DNA from: Brevundimonas bacteroides DSM 4726
GTDB taxonomy: Bacteria > Pseudomonadota > Alphaproteobacteria > Caulobacterales > Caulobacteraceae
Reading direction: 5' to 3'
Assembly: GCF_000701445.1 (NCBI RefSeq)
Contig: NZ_JNIX01000009.1
Coordinates: forward strand, 62,001-126,000
Length of the DNA stretch: 64,000 nt
In this document: piece by piece, positions 55,327-63,330 of the stretch
Position numbering within the stretch: the stretch's first letter is position 1
Layout: the number at the start of each line of letters is the position of its first letter
The notes under the pieces: model-generated
What the model was told of the DNA's origin: nothing
The model's input: only the letters and a program-made list of their open reading frames with translations
The model's database searches: none
Program-made: the position numbers and the translations under genes

Positions 55327-55884
55327 CTAGTGGACGGTATGAGCCGCCTGCTCGGCCTTACGGTCGACGATGTTGGCAATGCGAACGCCGGCGCCGGTCG
55401 GCGAGGCCAGCTTGCCCGCCTTGGGATCGAGCTTGCGCGCCTCATGGGCGAAAGCGGCGGCGAGACCGGCCGAGGTCATGGCGGCGGCGATCTGCATGCC
55501 CCGGCTGGCGGGACGCAAGGCGATCCAGACGGCGTTGATCGCCTGGGCGCCCGCCCAGAGGATCATGGCCGAGGTGCGCTCGGGCCGAGCAGGGGCGTTC
55601 CAGACGCGCACGGCCGAAAGCGTGGTCGCCGAGAAAACCGCCGGCAGCACGAGGCTGAAGGCCCCGCGCGGACGCTCCGTCACCGGACCCGCCCCTTCGC
55701 GCCGCTGGGAGACGGTGCGATGACGAGGACCGATCGTCCCGCTCGCAAGCGCCGTGGCGAGCAGGGCGAAGCCTACCGTGACGGCGACCCCCAGGGCGAC
55801 ATGTCCGATGTCGCGCTCGTCTGCGTTCAGGAAGTCGGACGCGGCCTCCCGGATGTCGTCGAGACGGTCGTCGATGTCGCTCAT
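55327..55884 (-). CDS. Membrane protein with weak TspO/MBR resemblance
   Basis: 185 residues: an acidic N-terminus (MSDIDDRLDDIREAASDFL), then four hydrophobic segments. The second half, with LWAGAQAINAVWIALRP, and then LDPKAGKLASPTGAG, has spacing like TspO helices 3 to 5, but the tryptophans of TspO are mostly missing. It could equally be an unrelated four-helix membrane protein. ATG 55884. Confidence 0.6.
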   Translation of the reverse strand: MSDIDDRLDDIREAASDFLNADERDIGHVALGVAVTVGFALLATALASGTIGPRHRTVSQRREGAGPVTERPRGAFSLVLPAVFSATTLSAVRVWNAPARPERTSAMILWAGAQAINAVWIALRPASRGMQIAAAMTSAGLAAAFAHEARKLDPKAGKLASPTGAGVRIANIVDRKAEQAAHTVH

Positions 55885-55937
55885 TCGCCTGCTCCAGTGC
55901 TGGGAAGCGAAATGAGCGGCATGCTGAGCGGTTCCGG

Positions 55938-56180
55938 TCAGAGGCTATCGTCCCCAGGCAGCGTCAGGTCGGCCGGGTCATAGCCATAGTCCAGCAGGTC
56001 GCCCGGTCGACACCCCAGGGCGGCGCAAAGCCGAGCCAGGGTGGAAAACCGGATGCCCTTTACCTTGCCCGAACGGAACAGCGAAAGCTGCGTCTCGCTC
56101 AGGCCCACCTCGGCAGCCAGGTCGCGGGCCTTGATGCCTCTCGCGACGATCAGCGCGTCCAGCGTCACACGGACGGGCAT
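55938..56180 (-). CDS. XRE-family helix-turn-helix regulator
   Basis: 80 residues, mostly one HTH domain (IKARDLAAEVGLSETQLSLFRSG). The family partners with DUF2975 membrane proteins, and here its ATG overlaps the DUF2975 stop. It may regulate the divergent ABC exporter through the repeats at 56698-56749. Confidence 0.9.
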   Translation of the reverse strand: MPVRVTLDALIVARGIKARDLAAEVGLSETQLSLFRSGKVKGIRFSTLARLCAALGCRPGDLLDYGYDPADLTLPGDDSL

Positions 56181-56674
56181 CAGATCATCTCGTCCAGTTC
56201 GGCCTGCAAGCGGCCCGCATGATCGACCACCCGGCCCAGCAGAAACAGCGCACCGCCGATCATACCCAGCGTCATGCCCGCGACGTCGAAATACAGATAG
56301 CCCCCCTGCGCCTGGCCGATCATCCGCAGGATGTTGGTCACGCCGAAGACGCTCAGGAGGCCGCCGATGCCGAGCGCGAGACCCACCCTGTGGAGGGCGC
56401 CGGCGAGGGCGGGTTGGATCAGTCGTCCTCTAGCGACCTCGCCCAGCCCGTGGCCGATCGCCCAGACGCCATAGAGATAGCAGACAGTCGGCAGGGCGAA
56501 GACCGCCGCGCCGATCGCTCCGTCCCGAACCTGGCCGTCCCTGATCCACAGTGCGAGCGGGAAGGCGATGTGCATGAGGGCGAGAAGTGCGCCCACGCTG
56601 ACGACCATGAAGATCGCCAGCCACCGGTACTGGGCGCAGAGGCGGCGGAAGGCGGCGGCTTCAGGCACTTGCAT
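56180..56674 (-). CDS. DUF2975 membrane protein
   Basis: 164 residues with four hydrophobic segments, including LAIFMVVSVGALLALMHIA and MTLGMIGGALFLLGRVV. DUF2975 genes are usually paired with a small XRE regulator, as here (1-base overlap at 56180). Function unknown. Divergent from the ABC exporter genes with 87 bases between. Confidence 0.87.
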   Translation of the reverse strand: MQVPEAAAFRRLCAQYRWLAIFMVVSVGALLALMHIAFPLALWIRDGQVRDGAIGAAVFALPTVCYLYGVWAIGHGLGEVARGRLIQPALAGALHRVGLALGIGGLLSVFGVTNILRMIGQAQGGYLYFDVAGMTLGMIGGALFLLGRVVDHAGRLQAELDEMI

Positions 56675-56697
56675 GAGGGGCTCCTTCTGACTTTTCT

Positions 56698-56749
56698 TTA
56701 ATCTTGACTTAAAGAACGTCGCTGCGCAACTTTATCTCCGACTTAAAGA
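56698..56749. promoter_or_regulatory. Divergent operator region: CtrA-like box and GACTTAAAGA direct repeats
   Basis: TTAA-N7-TTAA occurs at 56698-56712, the full CtrA binding pattern. Overlapping it, GACTTAAAGA is repeated exactly at 56706-56715 and 56740-56749, 34 bases apart, close to three helical turns. These AT-rich motifs stand out in GC-rich DNA between the XRE/DUF2975 pair and the ABC exporter. Confidence 0.55.
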
Positions 56750-56761
56750 TCGGGCCTACGA

Positions 56762-57697
56762 ATGCATGCCATCGAAACCAGGGATTTGACCCGCCGCTTC
56801 GGTAGCCGCGTGGCCGTGGACACGGTGTCGATGACGGTCCCGCAAGGCGCGGTCTACGGGTTTCTCGGCCGCAATGGAGCCGGCAAGACGACGACGCTGA
56901 AGATGTTGCTGGGCTTGCTGAAGCCCACGGCAGGCGTCGCCTGTGTCGCGGGCGTGGATGTCGCCCGCGCCCGCCTTGCTGCGGCTCGGCAGACCGGCGC
57001 TCTGCTGGAGGCGCACGGGCTCTACGCCAACCTGACGGGCCGCGAGAATCTCGACCTGACCCGCTCGCTTCTCGGCTTGCCGCGCGCCGAGGTCGACCGC
57101 GTGCTGGAGGTCGTCGAGATGACCGCCGATGCGGCACGGCGGGTGGGCGGATACTCGCTGGGCATGCGCCAGCGGCTGGGGCTGGCCCGGGCCATGCTGG
57201 GCGCGCCGCCCGTGCTGATCCTCGACGAGCCGACCAACGGCCTCGATCCCGACGGCATCGCCGACATGCGACGGTTTCTGAAGACCCTGACGGAGCGGAC
57301 GGGGGCGACGGTTCTGCTGTCCAGCCACCTGCTGGGCGAGATCGAGCAGACGGCGACCCACGTGGGGATTTTGAGTGAGGGACGGCTGGTGCTTGAAGGC
57401 GAGCTGTCGCGCCTGAAGGCCGATCTGGCCCCGGAGATCGGCCTGCGGATCGACGACGCCGGCCGGGCCCGCGCCGTTCTGGAGACCCACGACCTGACCT
57501 TCGCGGATCAGTCGGACGGCCTGACGCTGCGTCTTCGGCCGGGACAGGATCACGAGGCCGTCACGGCCCGCATCAATCGCGACCTGGTCCTGGCCGGTGT
57601 CGCGGTCTTCGCGCTCGCGCCGCGCGCCCGCTCGCTGGAGGGCATCTACCGCGCCGTCACCGCCGCACCCCAGGCCGAGTCCCAGGGGACCTCCTGA
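56762..57697 (+). CDS. ABC transporter ATP-binding protein (exporter type)
   Basis: 311 residues. Walker A GRNGAGKTTT, signature GGYSLGMRQRLGLARAM, Walker B VLILDEPTNGLD, then a regulatory C-terminal third of about 90 residues. It belongs to the group that drives ABC-2 permeases, including those for antibiotic peptides. It overlaps the permease start by one base (TGATG). Confidence 0.92.
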   Translation: MHAIETRDLTRRFGSRVAVDTVSMTVPQGAVYGFLGRNGAGKTTTLKMLLGLLKPTAGVACVAGVDVARARLAAARQTGALLEAHGLYANLTGRENLDLTRSLLGLPRAEVDRVLEVVEMTADAARRVGGYSLGMRQRLGLARAMLGAPPVLILDEPTNGLDPDGIADMRRFLKTLTERTGATVLLSSHLLGEIEQTATHVGILSEGRLVLEGELSRLKADLAPEIGLRIDDAGRARAVLETHDLTFADQSDGLTLRLRPGQDHEAVTARINRDLVLAGVAVFALAPRARSLEGIYRAVTAAPQAESQGTS

Positions 57698-58419
57698 TGC
57701 TGTCCGTCCTCTTCGTGGAAATCCGCAAGCTCAATCGCTCGCTGGCCTTGCTGCTGGCGCTCGCCGCGCCGTGCCTGATCGGCATCTTCGCCTTCTTCAA
57801 CGTCGGTCGCTTCGACGAGGCTGGCCCCTGGGACCGTTGGCTGACGACGTCCGTGGGGCTCTGGGCCTTCTTCATGCTGCCAATGAGCGTGACGGCTCTG
57901 ACGGCCCTCGTCGCGCAGATGGAGCATGCGCCGCGATCCTGGGATCATCTGCGCAGCCTTCCGGTGCCGCGCTGGCGCGTCTATGCGGCCAAGCTGGCCG
58001 GCGTGCTGGGTCTCGTGGTGCTCATGAGCGTGCTGAATCTCGCCGTGACCTATGCGGCCGTGGAACTCGCGGCCACGCTCAAGCCGGCGATCCGTCCCAC
58101 GGGCCAGCCCGACGTCGCCGCGACGAGCCTGCTTCTCGCCAAGGTGCTGATCGCCGCCATGCTGATGATCGCAATTCAGTTCTGGGCGGCGATGCGGTTC
58201 GCCAGCTTCGTGCCCGCGCTCGCGCTCGGCATCGGCGGCACCTTCTTCGCGGTCGCGGCCACCAGCGCCAAGCAAGGGGTGTTCTTCCCCTGGCAGATGG
58301 CGGTCAATGTGATGGGCGAGGGGTGGCGACACGACACGGCCCTGGCGCTCGGCGGCGGTCTGGGCACGCTGGCCCTGATCGCCGCCGTCATCCACCTCAG
58401 CCGACGCGAGGTGCTCTGA
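57697..58419 (+). CDS. ABC-2 type permease
   Basis: 240 residues with six hydrophobic segments and no large extracytoplasmic domain. The early motif VEIRKLNRSLALLLAL is typical of the lantibiotic-immunity class of permeases (SpaE/MutE-like), suggesting export of or protection from a peptide or lipid-targeting agent. It ends two bases from the bfr stop (convergent). Confidence 0.85.
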   Translation: MLSVLFVEIRKLNRSLALLLALAAPCLIGIFAFFNVGRFDEAGPWDRWLTTSVGLWAFFMLPMSVTALTALVAQMEHAPRSWDHLRSLPVPRWRVYAAKLAGVLGLVVLMSVLNLAVTYAAVELAATLKPAIRPTGQPDVAATSLLLAKVLIAAMLMIAIQFWAAMRFASFVPALALGIGGTFFAVAATSAKQGVFFPWQMAVNVMGEGWRHDTALALGGGLGTLALIAAVIHLSRREVL

Positions 58420-58421
58420 CC

Positions 58422-58922
58422 TCAGCCGCCGGTGGCGCTTTTGTCCGGCGAAATCTCGGTCATGGCGGACTGCAGGTAGTTTTGCTCGCCCAACTGTTCG
58501 ATCAGCTTGAACTGGGCCTCAAGGAAGTCGATGTGCTCCTCGGTGTCCGACAGGATCTCCATTAGGATCTGACGGCTGACGAAGTCAGAGGCGGCTTCCG
58601 CCTGGGCGATGCCGGCCAGCAGGGTGTCACGGCCGCCCAGCTCCAGCGCCAGGTCCGCGCCCAGGCACTCGACCGCGCTCTCGCCGATCTTGAGCTTGTG
58701 CAGGTCCTGCATGTTGGGCAGGCCGTCGAGGAACAGCACGCGTTTGATCAGCTTGTCGGCGTGCCGCATCTCGCCGATCGATTCCTCGTAGATGATCTCG
58801 CCGAGGTGCTTCAGGCCCCAGCTCTCGAACATGCGGGCGTGCAGGAAATACTGGTTGACCGCCGTCAGCTCGTTGGTCAGCACCGCGTTGAGGGTGCGGA
58901 TGATCGCGGGATCGCCCTTCAT
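58422..58922 (-). CDS. bfr: Bacterioferritin
   Basis: 166 residues. Ferroxidase ligands are Glu18, Glu51, His54, Glu94 and His130; the haem ligand is Met52 (GEMRHAD). At position 127 there is Thr where E. coli Bfr has Glu, with Asp126 and Glu128 next to it (LSDTEEH). It stores iron as mineral. A Fur-like site lies upstream at 59028-59047, and bfd follows that site. Confidence 0.94.
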   Translation of the reverse strand: MKGDPAIIRTLNAVLTNELTAVNQYFLHARMFESWGLKHLGEIIYEESIGEMRHADKLIKRVLFLDGLPNMQDLHKLKIGESAVECLGADLALELGGRDTLLAGIAQAEAASDFVSRQILMEILSDTEEHIDFLEAQFKLIEQLGEQNYLQSAMTEISPDKSATGG

Positions 58923-59027
58923 GGCTGTCGGCTCCTGAGTGAATCGGTAGGGGCGAGGATCGCCCGTGGACGCCTCATAACACAGGCGAAAGTGGTCGTG
59001 GGCTGTTGCGAGCCCTTATCACCACAT

Positions 59028-59047
59028 TGATATTGCGAATGATTTTT
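59028..59047 (-). promoter_or_regulatory. Candidate Fur box upstream of bfr
   Basis: The stretch TGATATTGCGAATGATTTTT resembles Fur sites of the ATTGCGAATGATT type. It lies between the bfr start and the end of bfd. Confidence 0.45.
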
Positions 59048-59055
59048 GTCGCCAA

Positions 59056-59280
59056 CTACTCGGCGGCGAGGGCGAAGGCCTGGCGGCTGTCGTCGATCAT
59101 CTGGCGCATCTCGCAGACGCACTTGGCGCACTGAGCGGCGCAGCCGTTGCGGTCGAACACCTCACGGGGTCGACGGGCTCCCGCCTCGATGGCGAGGGCG
59201 ACATCCCGTTGGCGAAGGCCGTTGCAGTTGCAGACGTACACGCGGTGTCTCGGACAACTAAGTTGCGACTGGTTCTCCAT
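59056..59280 (-). CDS. bfd: Bacterioferritin-associated ferredoxin
   Basis: 74 residues. The [2Fe-2S] ligands follow the BFD pattern CxC followed about 30 residues later by CxxC: VCNCNGL and CAAQCAKC. It reduces stored iron in Bfr so that it can leave. Another open frame of 83 codons on this strand overlaps it in a different phase and is a shadow. Confidence 0.92.
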   Translation of the reverse strand: MENQSQLSCPRHRVYVCNCNGLRQRDVALAIEAGARRPREVFDRNGCAAQCAKCVCEMRQMIDDSRQAFALAAE

Positions 59281-59297
59281 AGCATGACGGCGAGGGA

Positions 59298-59318
59298 TTG
59301 CAACGCATTCTCATTCGC
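59298..59318 (-). promoter_or_regulatory. Candidate Fur box upstream of bfd
   Basis: On the minus strand the sequence reads GCGAATGAGAATGCGTTGCAA, close to Fur-type AATGAGAAT sites, 18 bases before the bfd start. It is also on the promoter side of the divergent thiE gene. Confidence 0.45.
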
Positions 59319-59357
59319 CAGGTTGACGGGAGGGCTGCGGCGTCGCACGAGCCGCCG

Positions 59358-59996
59358 ATGCGCGCTTCAGAATGCCAGCTCTACCTCATCACGCCGCCTT
59401 CGATTGCCGATCTGGAGAGGTTCGCTTTCGCGCTGGAACAGGCGCTGGACGCCGGACCGGTCGCTGCGCTGCAGATCCGGCTGAAGCCGGCTGAGGACGC
59501 GTCAGTTACATCCGCCGTGCGGCGGCTCGCTCCGATCGCCCAGTCGCGGGGTGTTGCTGTGATCCTCAACGACCGGCCCGATCTGGCGGCGGCGCTGGGC
59601 TGCGACGGGGTTCATGTCGGACAGTCGGACGCCTCGGTCGCCTCGGCCCGCAGGATCATGGGCAAGAGCGCCATGATCGGCGCGACGTGCCACGACAGCC
59701 GCCACTTGGCCATGGAAGCGGCCGAGGCTGGTGCCGACTACGTCGCCTTCGGTGCCTTCTTCCCGACCTCGACGAAGGAGACGGTCCATCGGCCCGATCC
59801 GGAGATCCTGACTATCTGGCAGGAGGTGATGGAGGTTCCCTGCGTGGCCATCGGCGGGATCACGATCGAAAACGCCGCTGCGCTAGTCGAGGCAGGGGCT
59901 GACTTCTTGGCGGTCAGTCAGGGCGTCTGGGGCCATCCGATCGGCCCGGCCGCCGCGGTCGGACAGTTCACCAAGATCCTCACGCCGAGTCCGTAG
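59358..59996 (+). CDS. thiE: Thiamine phosphate synthase
   Basis: 212 residues from ATG 59358. TIM-barrel enzyme joining the thiazole and pyrimidine moieties of thiamine. Motifs [51 protein letters not shown] and AIGGI are those of ThiE, with the final G/S-G phosphate site. An upstream ATG at 59298 is in frame but adds 20 unlike residues. Confidence 0.92.
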   Translation: MRASECQLYLITPPSIADLERFAFALEQALDAGPVAALQIRLKPAEDASVTSAVRRLAPIAQSRGVAVILNDRPDLAAALGCDGVHVGQSDASVASARRIMGKSAMIGATCHDSRHLAMEAAEAGADYVAFGAFFPTSTKETVHRPDPEILTIWQEVMEVPCVAIGGITIENAAALVEAGADFLAVSQGVWGHPIGPAAAVGQFTKILTPSP

Positions 59997-60019
59997 CTTC
60001 AGAGGATGTTAGGAAGCGC

Positions 60020-61750
60020 GTGCTTAATCACGACTGTCGCGCTTCTGCCCCGAGTGTCCCCCGGATGCCCTACAGCCGTGTCCTGACCGCAGCGGACCTC
60101 GACCCCGTCGTCGGGGCCAATGACACGCGAGCGCAGAGGGTCACCACGGCGGCGACGCTATTCAGCGACCCGCTCGCGCCCATCGCAACCGTCGCGGGCG
60201 TCATGCTGCTGACTGTTTTGGCGATCTCGACCGCGCGGACGGCCGGCCTCGTGGCCGCTCTCTGGGCGGCGAATGCGCTTGCGGTGGCCGTCTGGCTTCG
60301 CAGTGGGCGCGGCTGGAGCTACGACCTGTCCTTCGGAGGGTTGATCGCCGTGGGCGTGCTGTCCGGCCAGTTCCTGGCGGGCAACCGACCCGAGCTGGCC
60401 GCCATGTTCACCGCCGCGAACATGCTCGAGATCGTCGCCGGCGTGCTTCTGGCCCGTCGGTTCGCCCCGACCCTGAACCTCGCCAGCGTCGAGGGGGCCT
60501 GCCGCTTCATCCTGGCCGTCGCCTTCGTCGCCCCGATCGGCGGCGGCCTGTTCGCCGCGACGGGGCTGACCCTGATCAACGGGGCTGATTTTCTGACCTC
60601 CTTCCAGACCTGGTGGTTCGGCCATGCGCTCGGCCTGGCCGTGGTGGCGCCTTTCGTGCTCGCTCTAGAGAAGCAGCCGCTGCGGGTTCTCTTGTCGCCG
60701 TGGCGGATCGCCGAGACTGTCCTCCTGTTCGGACTGCTGTTGGCGGTGTGCGTCGCGGTCTATTTCGTTCTGACGCGGCCGCTCGGCTTCGCCATGATCC
60801 CGGTCCTGATTCTGATCGCCGCGCGGCTGCGCGTGATCGGGGTGACGGCGGGGCTGGTCGTGATGTCGATCTGCGCCATCGCCGCCCTGATGACCGGAGC
60901 CGGCCCCTGGCGCTGGGTCGAGGGTGATCTGGCCGAGCGCGCCATGCTGATGCAGCTGACGCTCCTGTTCGGCTATGTGCCGATCGTCCTCGTGGCCTCG
61001 CTTCTGGAAGAGCGCGACCGTCTCTCGGAACGCGCCAAGGCCGGGCAGTTGCGGGCCGAACGGGCGTCGGCGGCCAAGTCGCGGCTGCTGGCCAATGTCG
61101 CCCACGAGATCAAGAGCCCGATCGGTGGCGTCATCGGCATCGGCGATCTGTGGTCTTCGGGCCAGCTGGGTCCTGTCACCGAGACCCAGAAGGAAATGGC
61201 GCAGATGCTGGTCAAGACTGCGCGGCAGGTTGAGGCCTTGTCGCACGACTTGCTGGACGTCGCCCGCGCCGAGTCCGGCGCCGTCAAGGTGGAGCTGCGT
61301 CCGACCGATGTGCCGGGGCTGCTGGACGACGTCTGCCGGGCGACCGCGCTGCGCCCCGAGGCGGCGCGGTTGAAGATGACGGTGGTGGCGGACGGCGACG
61401 GACTGGTTGCCCTGGCGGATTCGCAACGCCTGGCCCAGGTGATCGACAACTTGGCGACCAATGCGGTGAAGTACGCCGCCGCCGGTGGAACCCTGACCTT
61501 CCGCGCCAGCCGCATCTACGACGGCGTGCGTATCGAGGTCATCGACCAAGGCCCGGGTCTCTCGCCCGAGAAGCAGGCGCAACTGTTCGAACCCTTCAAC
61601 CGCCTCGGCCTCGAGCGGACGGCGGTTGAAGGTCACGGCATCGGCCTGGCTTTGGCCAAGCGGCTGGTCGAACTGCAAGGCGGGACGATCGGCGTCCAGT
61701 CCGAGCTCGGAGCCGGATCGACCTTCTGGATCGAGCTCCCGGCGGCCTGA
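60020..61750 (+). CDS. MASE1-domain sensor histidine kinase
   Basis: 576 residues from GTG 60020, with AGGA five bases upstream. Residues about 50-330 form an eight-helix MASE1 sensor (AANALAVAVWLRSG, AANMLEIVAGVLL, WWFGHALGLAVVAPFVLAL). Then come HisKA (LANVAHEIKSPIGGVIG) and HATPase_c (DNLATNAVKYA, GHGIGLALAKRL). The signal is unknown. It precedes the cyd genes by about 50 bases, so a regulatory link to respiration is possible but not shown. Confidence 0.93.
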   Translation: MLNHDCRASAPSVPRMPYSRVLTAADLDPVVGANDTRAQRVTTAATLFSDPLAPIATVAGVMLLTVLAISTARTAGLVAALWAANALAVAVWLRSGRGWSYDLSFGGLIAVGVLSGQFLAGNRPELAAMFTAANMLEIVAGVLLARRFAPTLNLASVEGACRFILAVAFVAPIGGGLFAATGLTLINGADFLTSFQTWWFGHALGLAVVAPFVLALEKQPLRVLLSPWRIAETVLLFGLLLAVCVAVYFVLTRPLGFAMIPVLILIAARLRVIGVTAGLVVMSICAIAALMTGAGPWRWVEGDLAERAMLMQLTLLFGYVPIVLVASLLEERDRLSERAKAGQLRAERASAAKSRLLANVAHEIKSPIGGVIGIGDLWSSGQLGPVTETQKEMAQMLVKTARQVEALSHDLLDVARAESGAVKVELRPTDVPGLLDDVCRATALRPEAARLKMTVVADGDGLVALADSQRLAQVIDNLATNAVKYAAAGGTLTFRASRIYDGVRIEVIDQGPGLSPEKQAQLFEPFNRLGLERTAVEGHGIGLALAKRLVELQGGTIGVQSELGAGSTFWIELPAA

Positions 61751-61803
61751 AAATCATTCTGCGGTGAATTCCTGCGACCCGACGCCGCGCGGCGGCGTTG
61801 GTC

Positions 61804-63330
61804 ATGGACGCGGACGGTCCGGAGGCTCAGACCTCTGCGCGTCCAAGGCCCTTCGGGAACGCCCACGTGGATTTCGACGCCCTCCTGCTGTCGCGGATGC
61901 AGTTCGCCTTCACCGTGGCGTTCCACATCCTGTTTCCGGCCTTCACCATCGGGCTGGCGTCCTATCTCGCCGTGCTCGAGGGCCTGTGGCTCTGGACCAA
62001 GCGGGAGGCGTTCAAGACCCTCTATCTGTTCTGGGTGAAGATCTTCGCGCTCAGCTTCGGCATGGGCGTCGTGTCCGGCGTGGTGCTCAGCTACCAGTTC
62101 GGCACCAACTGGTCGGAGTTCATCCGGCTGACCGGCGGGGTGATCGGCCCACTGATGGCGTATGAGGTCCTGACGGCCTTCTTCCTGGAGGCGTCATTCT
62201 TGGGCGTCATGTTGTTCGGCTGGAAGAAGGTCGGACCCAAGCTGCACTTCCTGTCGACCTGTCTGGTGGCGGTCGGGACGATGATCTCGGCCTTCTGGAT
62301 CCTGTCGGCCAACAGCTGGATGCAGACGCCGCAGGGGCATCAGGTGCTGGCCGATGGGACCTTCGTCGCCGTCGACTGGGTGAAGGTGATCTTCAATCCC
62401 AGCTTCCCGTCGCGGCTGACCCACATGCTGGTCGCCGCCTTCCTCACGACCGGGCTTGTCGTCGGAGCCGTATCGGCCTTTCACGTTCTGAAGGACCGGG
62501 CAAAGGGCGAGAACCCTGTTGGGTGGACCGAGAGCCGGATTTCCCTGGTCATGGCCATCGGCCTGATCGTCGTGCTAGCCCCGCTGCAGCTCGTGGTGGG
62601 CCACTGGTCGGGCGAGGTGACGCACAAGTATCAGCCGTCCAAGACCGCCGCGCTGGAAGGCTATTGGGAAAGCCGTGCCGATCAGCCGTTGCATCTGTTC
62701 GGCATTCCGGACCGCGAGGCCCAGAAGAACCATTTCCAAGTATCGATCCCCGGCCTCGGAAACGTCATCCAGAACGTGCCGCGTGACGAGGTCATTCAGG
62801 GCCTGGACGCCTGGCCCAAGGAAGATCAGCCGCCGCCGTTCATTCCCTTCTTCGGCTTCAGGATCATGGTGGGGCTCGGTCTGTTGATGATTGGGCTCGG
62901 CGCCTGGGGCGGCTGGCTGCTCTGGCGGCGCAGAGTGTTCGACAGTCCGTGGTTCCTGCGCTTCTGCGTCGTCATGGGCCCGTCGGGCTTCATCGCGGTG
63001 CTGGCAGGCTGGATGGTAACCGAGGTCGGGCGCCAGCCCTGGGTGGTCTATGGCGTGCTGAAGACCCGCGAGGCCGTCTCGCCGGTGATCGCCAGCCAAG
63101 TGGCGACGTCTCTGCTGGCCTATGTGACCGTCTATGCGATCGTCTTCACCGCCGGAGCGATCTTTATCTTAAGGTTGATGCGCGAGGGACCGATCGCCGC
63201 CCACGTCGAGCCTGCGCCCCGCCAGCAGCGCCCGCCCGGCACCCCGCTGGCCAAGGCGCCGGAGGACACGACGCCCGGGGACGACGATCCGCCCGACGGT
63301 CCGGACGGCCTGAGAGGACGCACGTCATGA
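61804..63330 (+). CDS. cydA: Cytochrome bd-type ubiquinol oxidase subunit I (cyanide-insensitive type)
   Basis: 508 residues from ATG 61804, or about 487 if GTG 61867 is used, which begins at the usual start of the family (DFDALLLSRMQFAF). CydA motifs: FHILFPAF with the b595-type His, a GHWSGEVTHKYQPSK quinol-loop, and GRQPWVVYG. The Q-loop is short, as in CioA oxidases, rather than the long-loop E. coli form. C-terminal Pro-rich tail. Overlaps cydB by 4 bases. Confidence 0.9.
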   Translation: MDADGPEAQTSARPRPFGNAHVDFDALLLSRMQFAFTVAFHILFPAFTIGLASYLAVLEGLWLWTKREAFKTLYLFWVKIFALSFGMGVVSGVVLSYQFGTNWSEFIRLTGGVIGPLMAYEVLTAFFLEASFLGVMLFGWKKVGPKLHFLSTCLVAVGTMISAFWILSANSWMQTPQGHQVLADGTFVAVDWVKVIFNPSFPSRLTHMLVAAFLTTGLVVGAVSAFHVLKDRAKGENPVGWTESRISLVMAIGLIVVLAPLQLVVGHWSGEVTHKYQPSKTAALEGYWESRADQPLHLFGIPDREAQKNHFQVSIPGLGNVIQNVPRDEVIQGLDAWPKEDQPPPFIPFFGFRIMVGLGLLMIGLGAWGGWLLWRRRVFDSPWFLRFCVVMGPSGFIAVLAGWMVTEVGRQPWVVYGVLKTREAVSPVIASQVATSLLAYVTVYAIVFTAGAIFILRLMREGPIAAHVEPAPRQQRPPGTPLAKAPEDTTPGDDDPPDGPDGLRGRTS

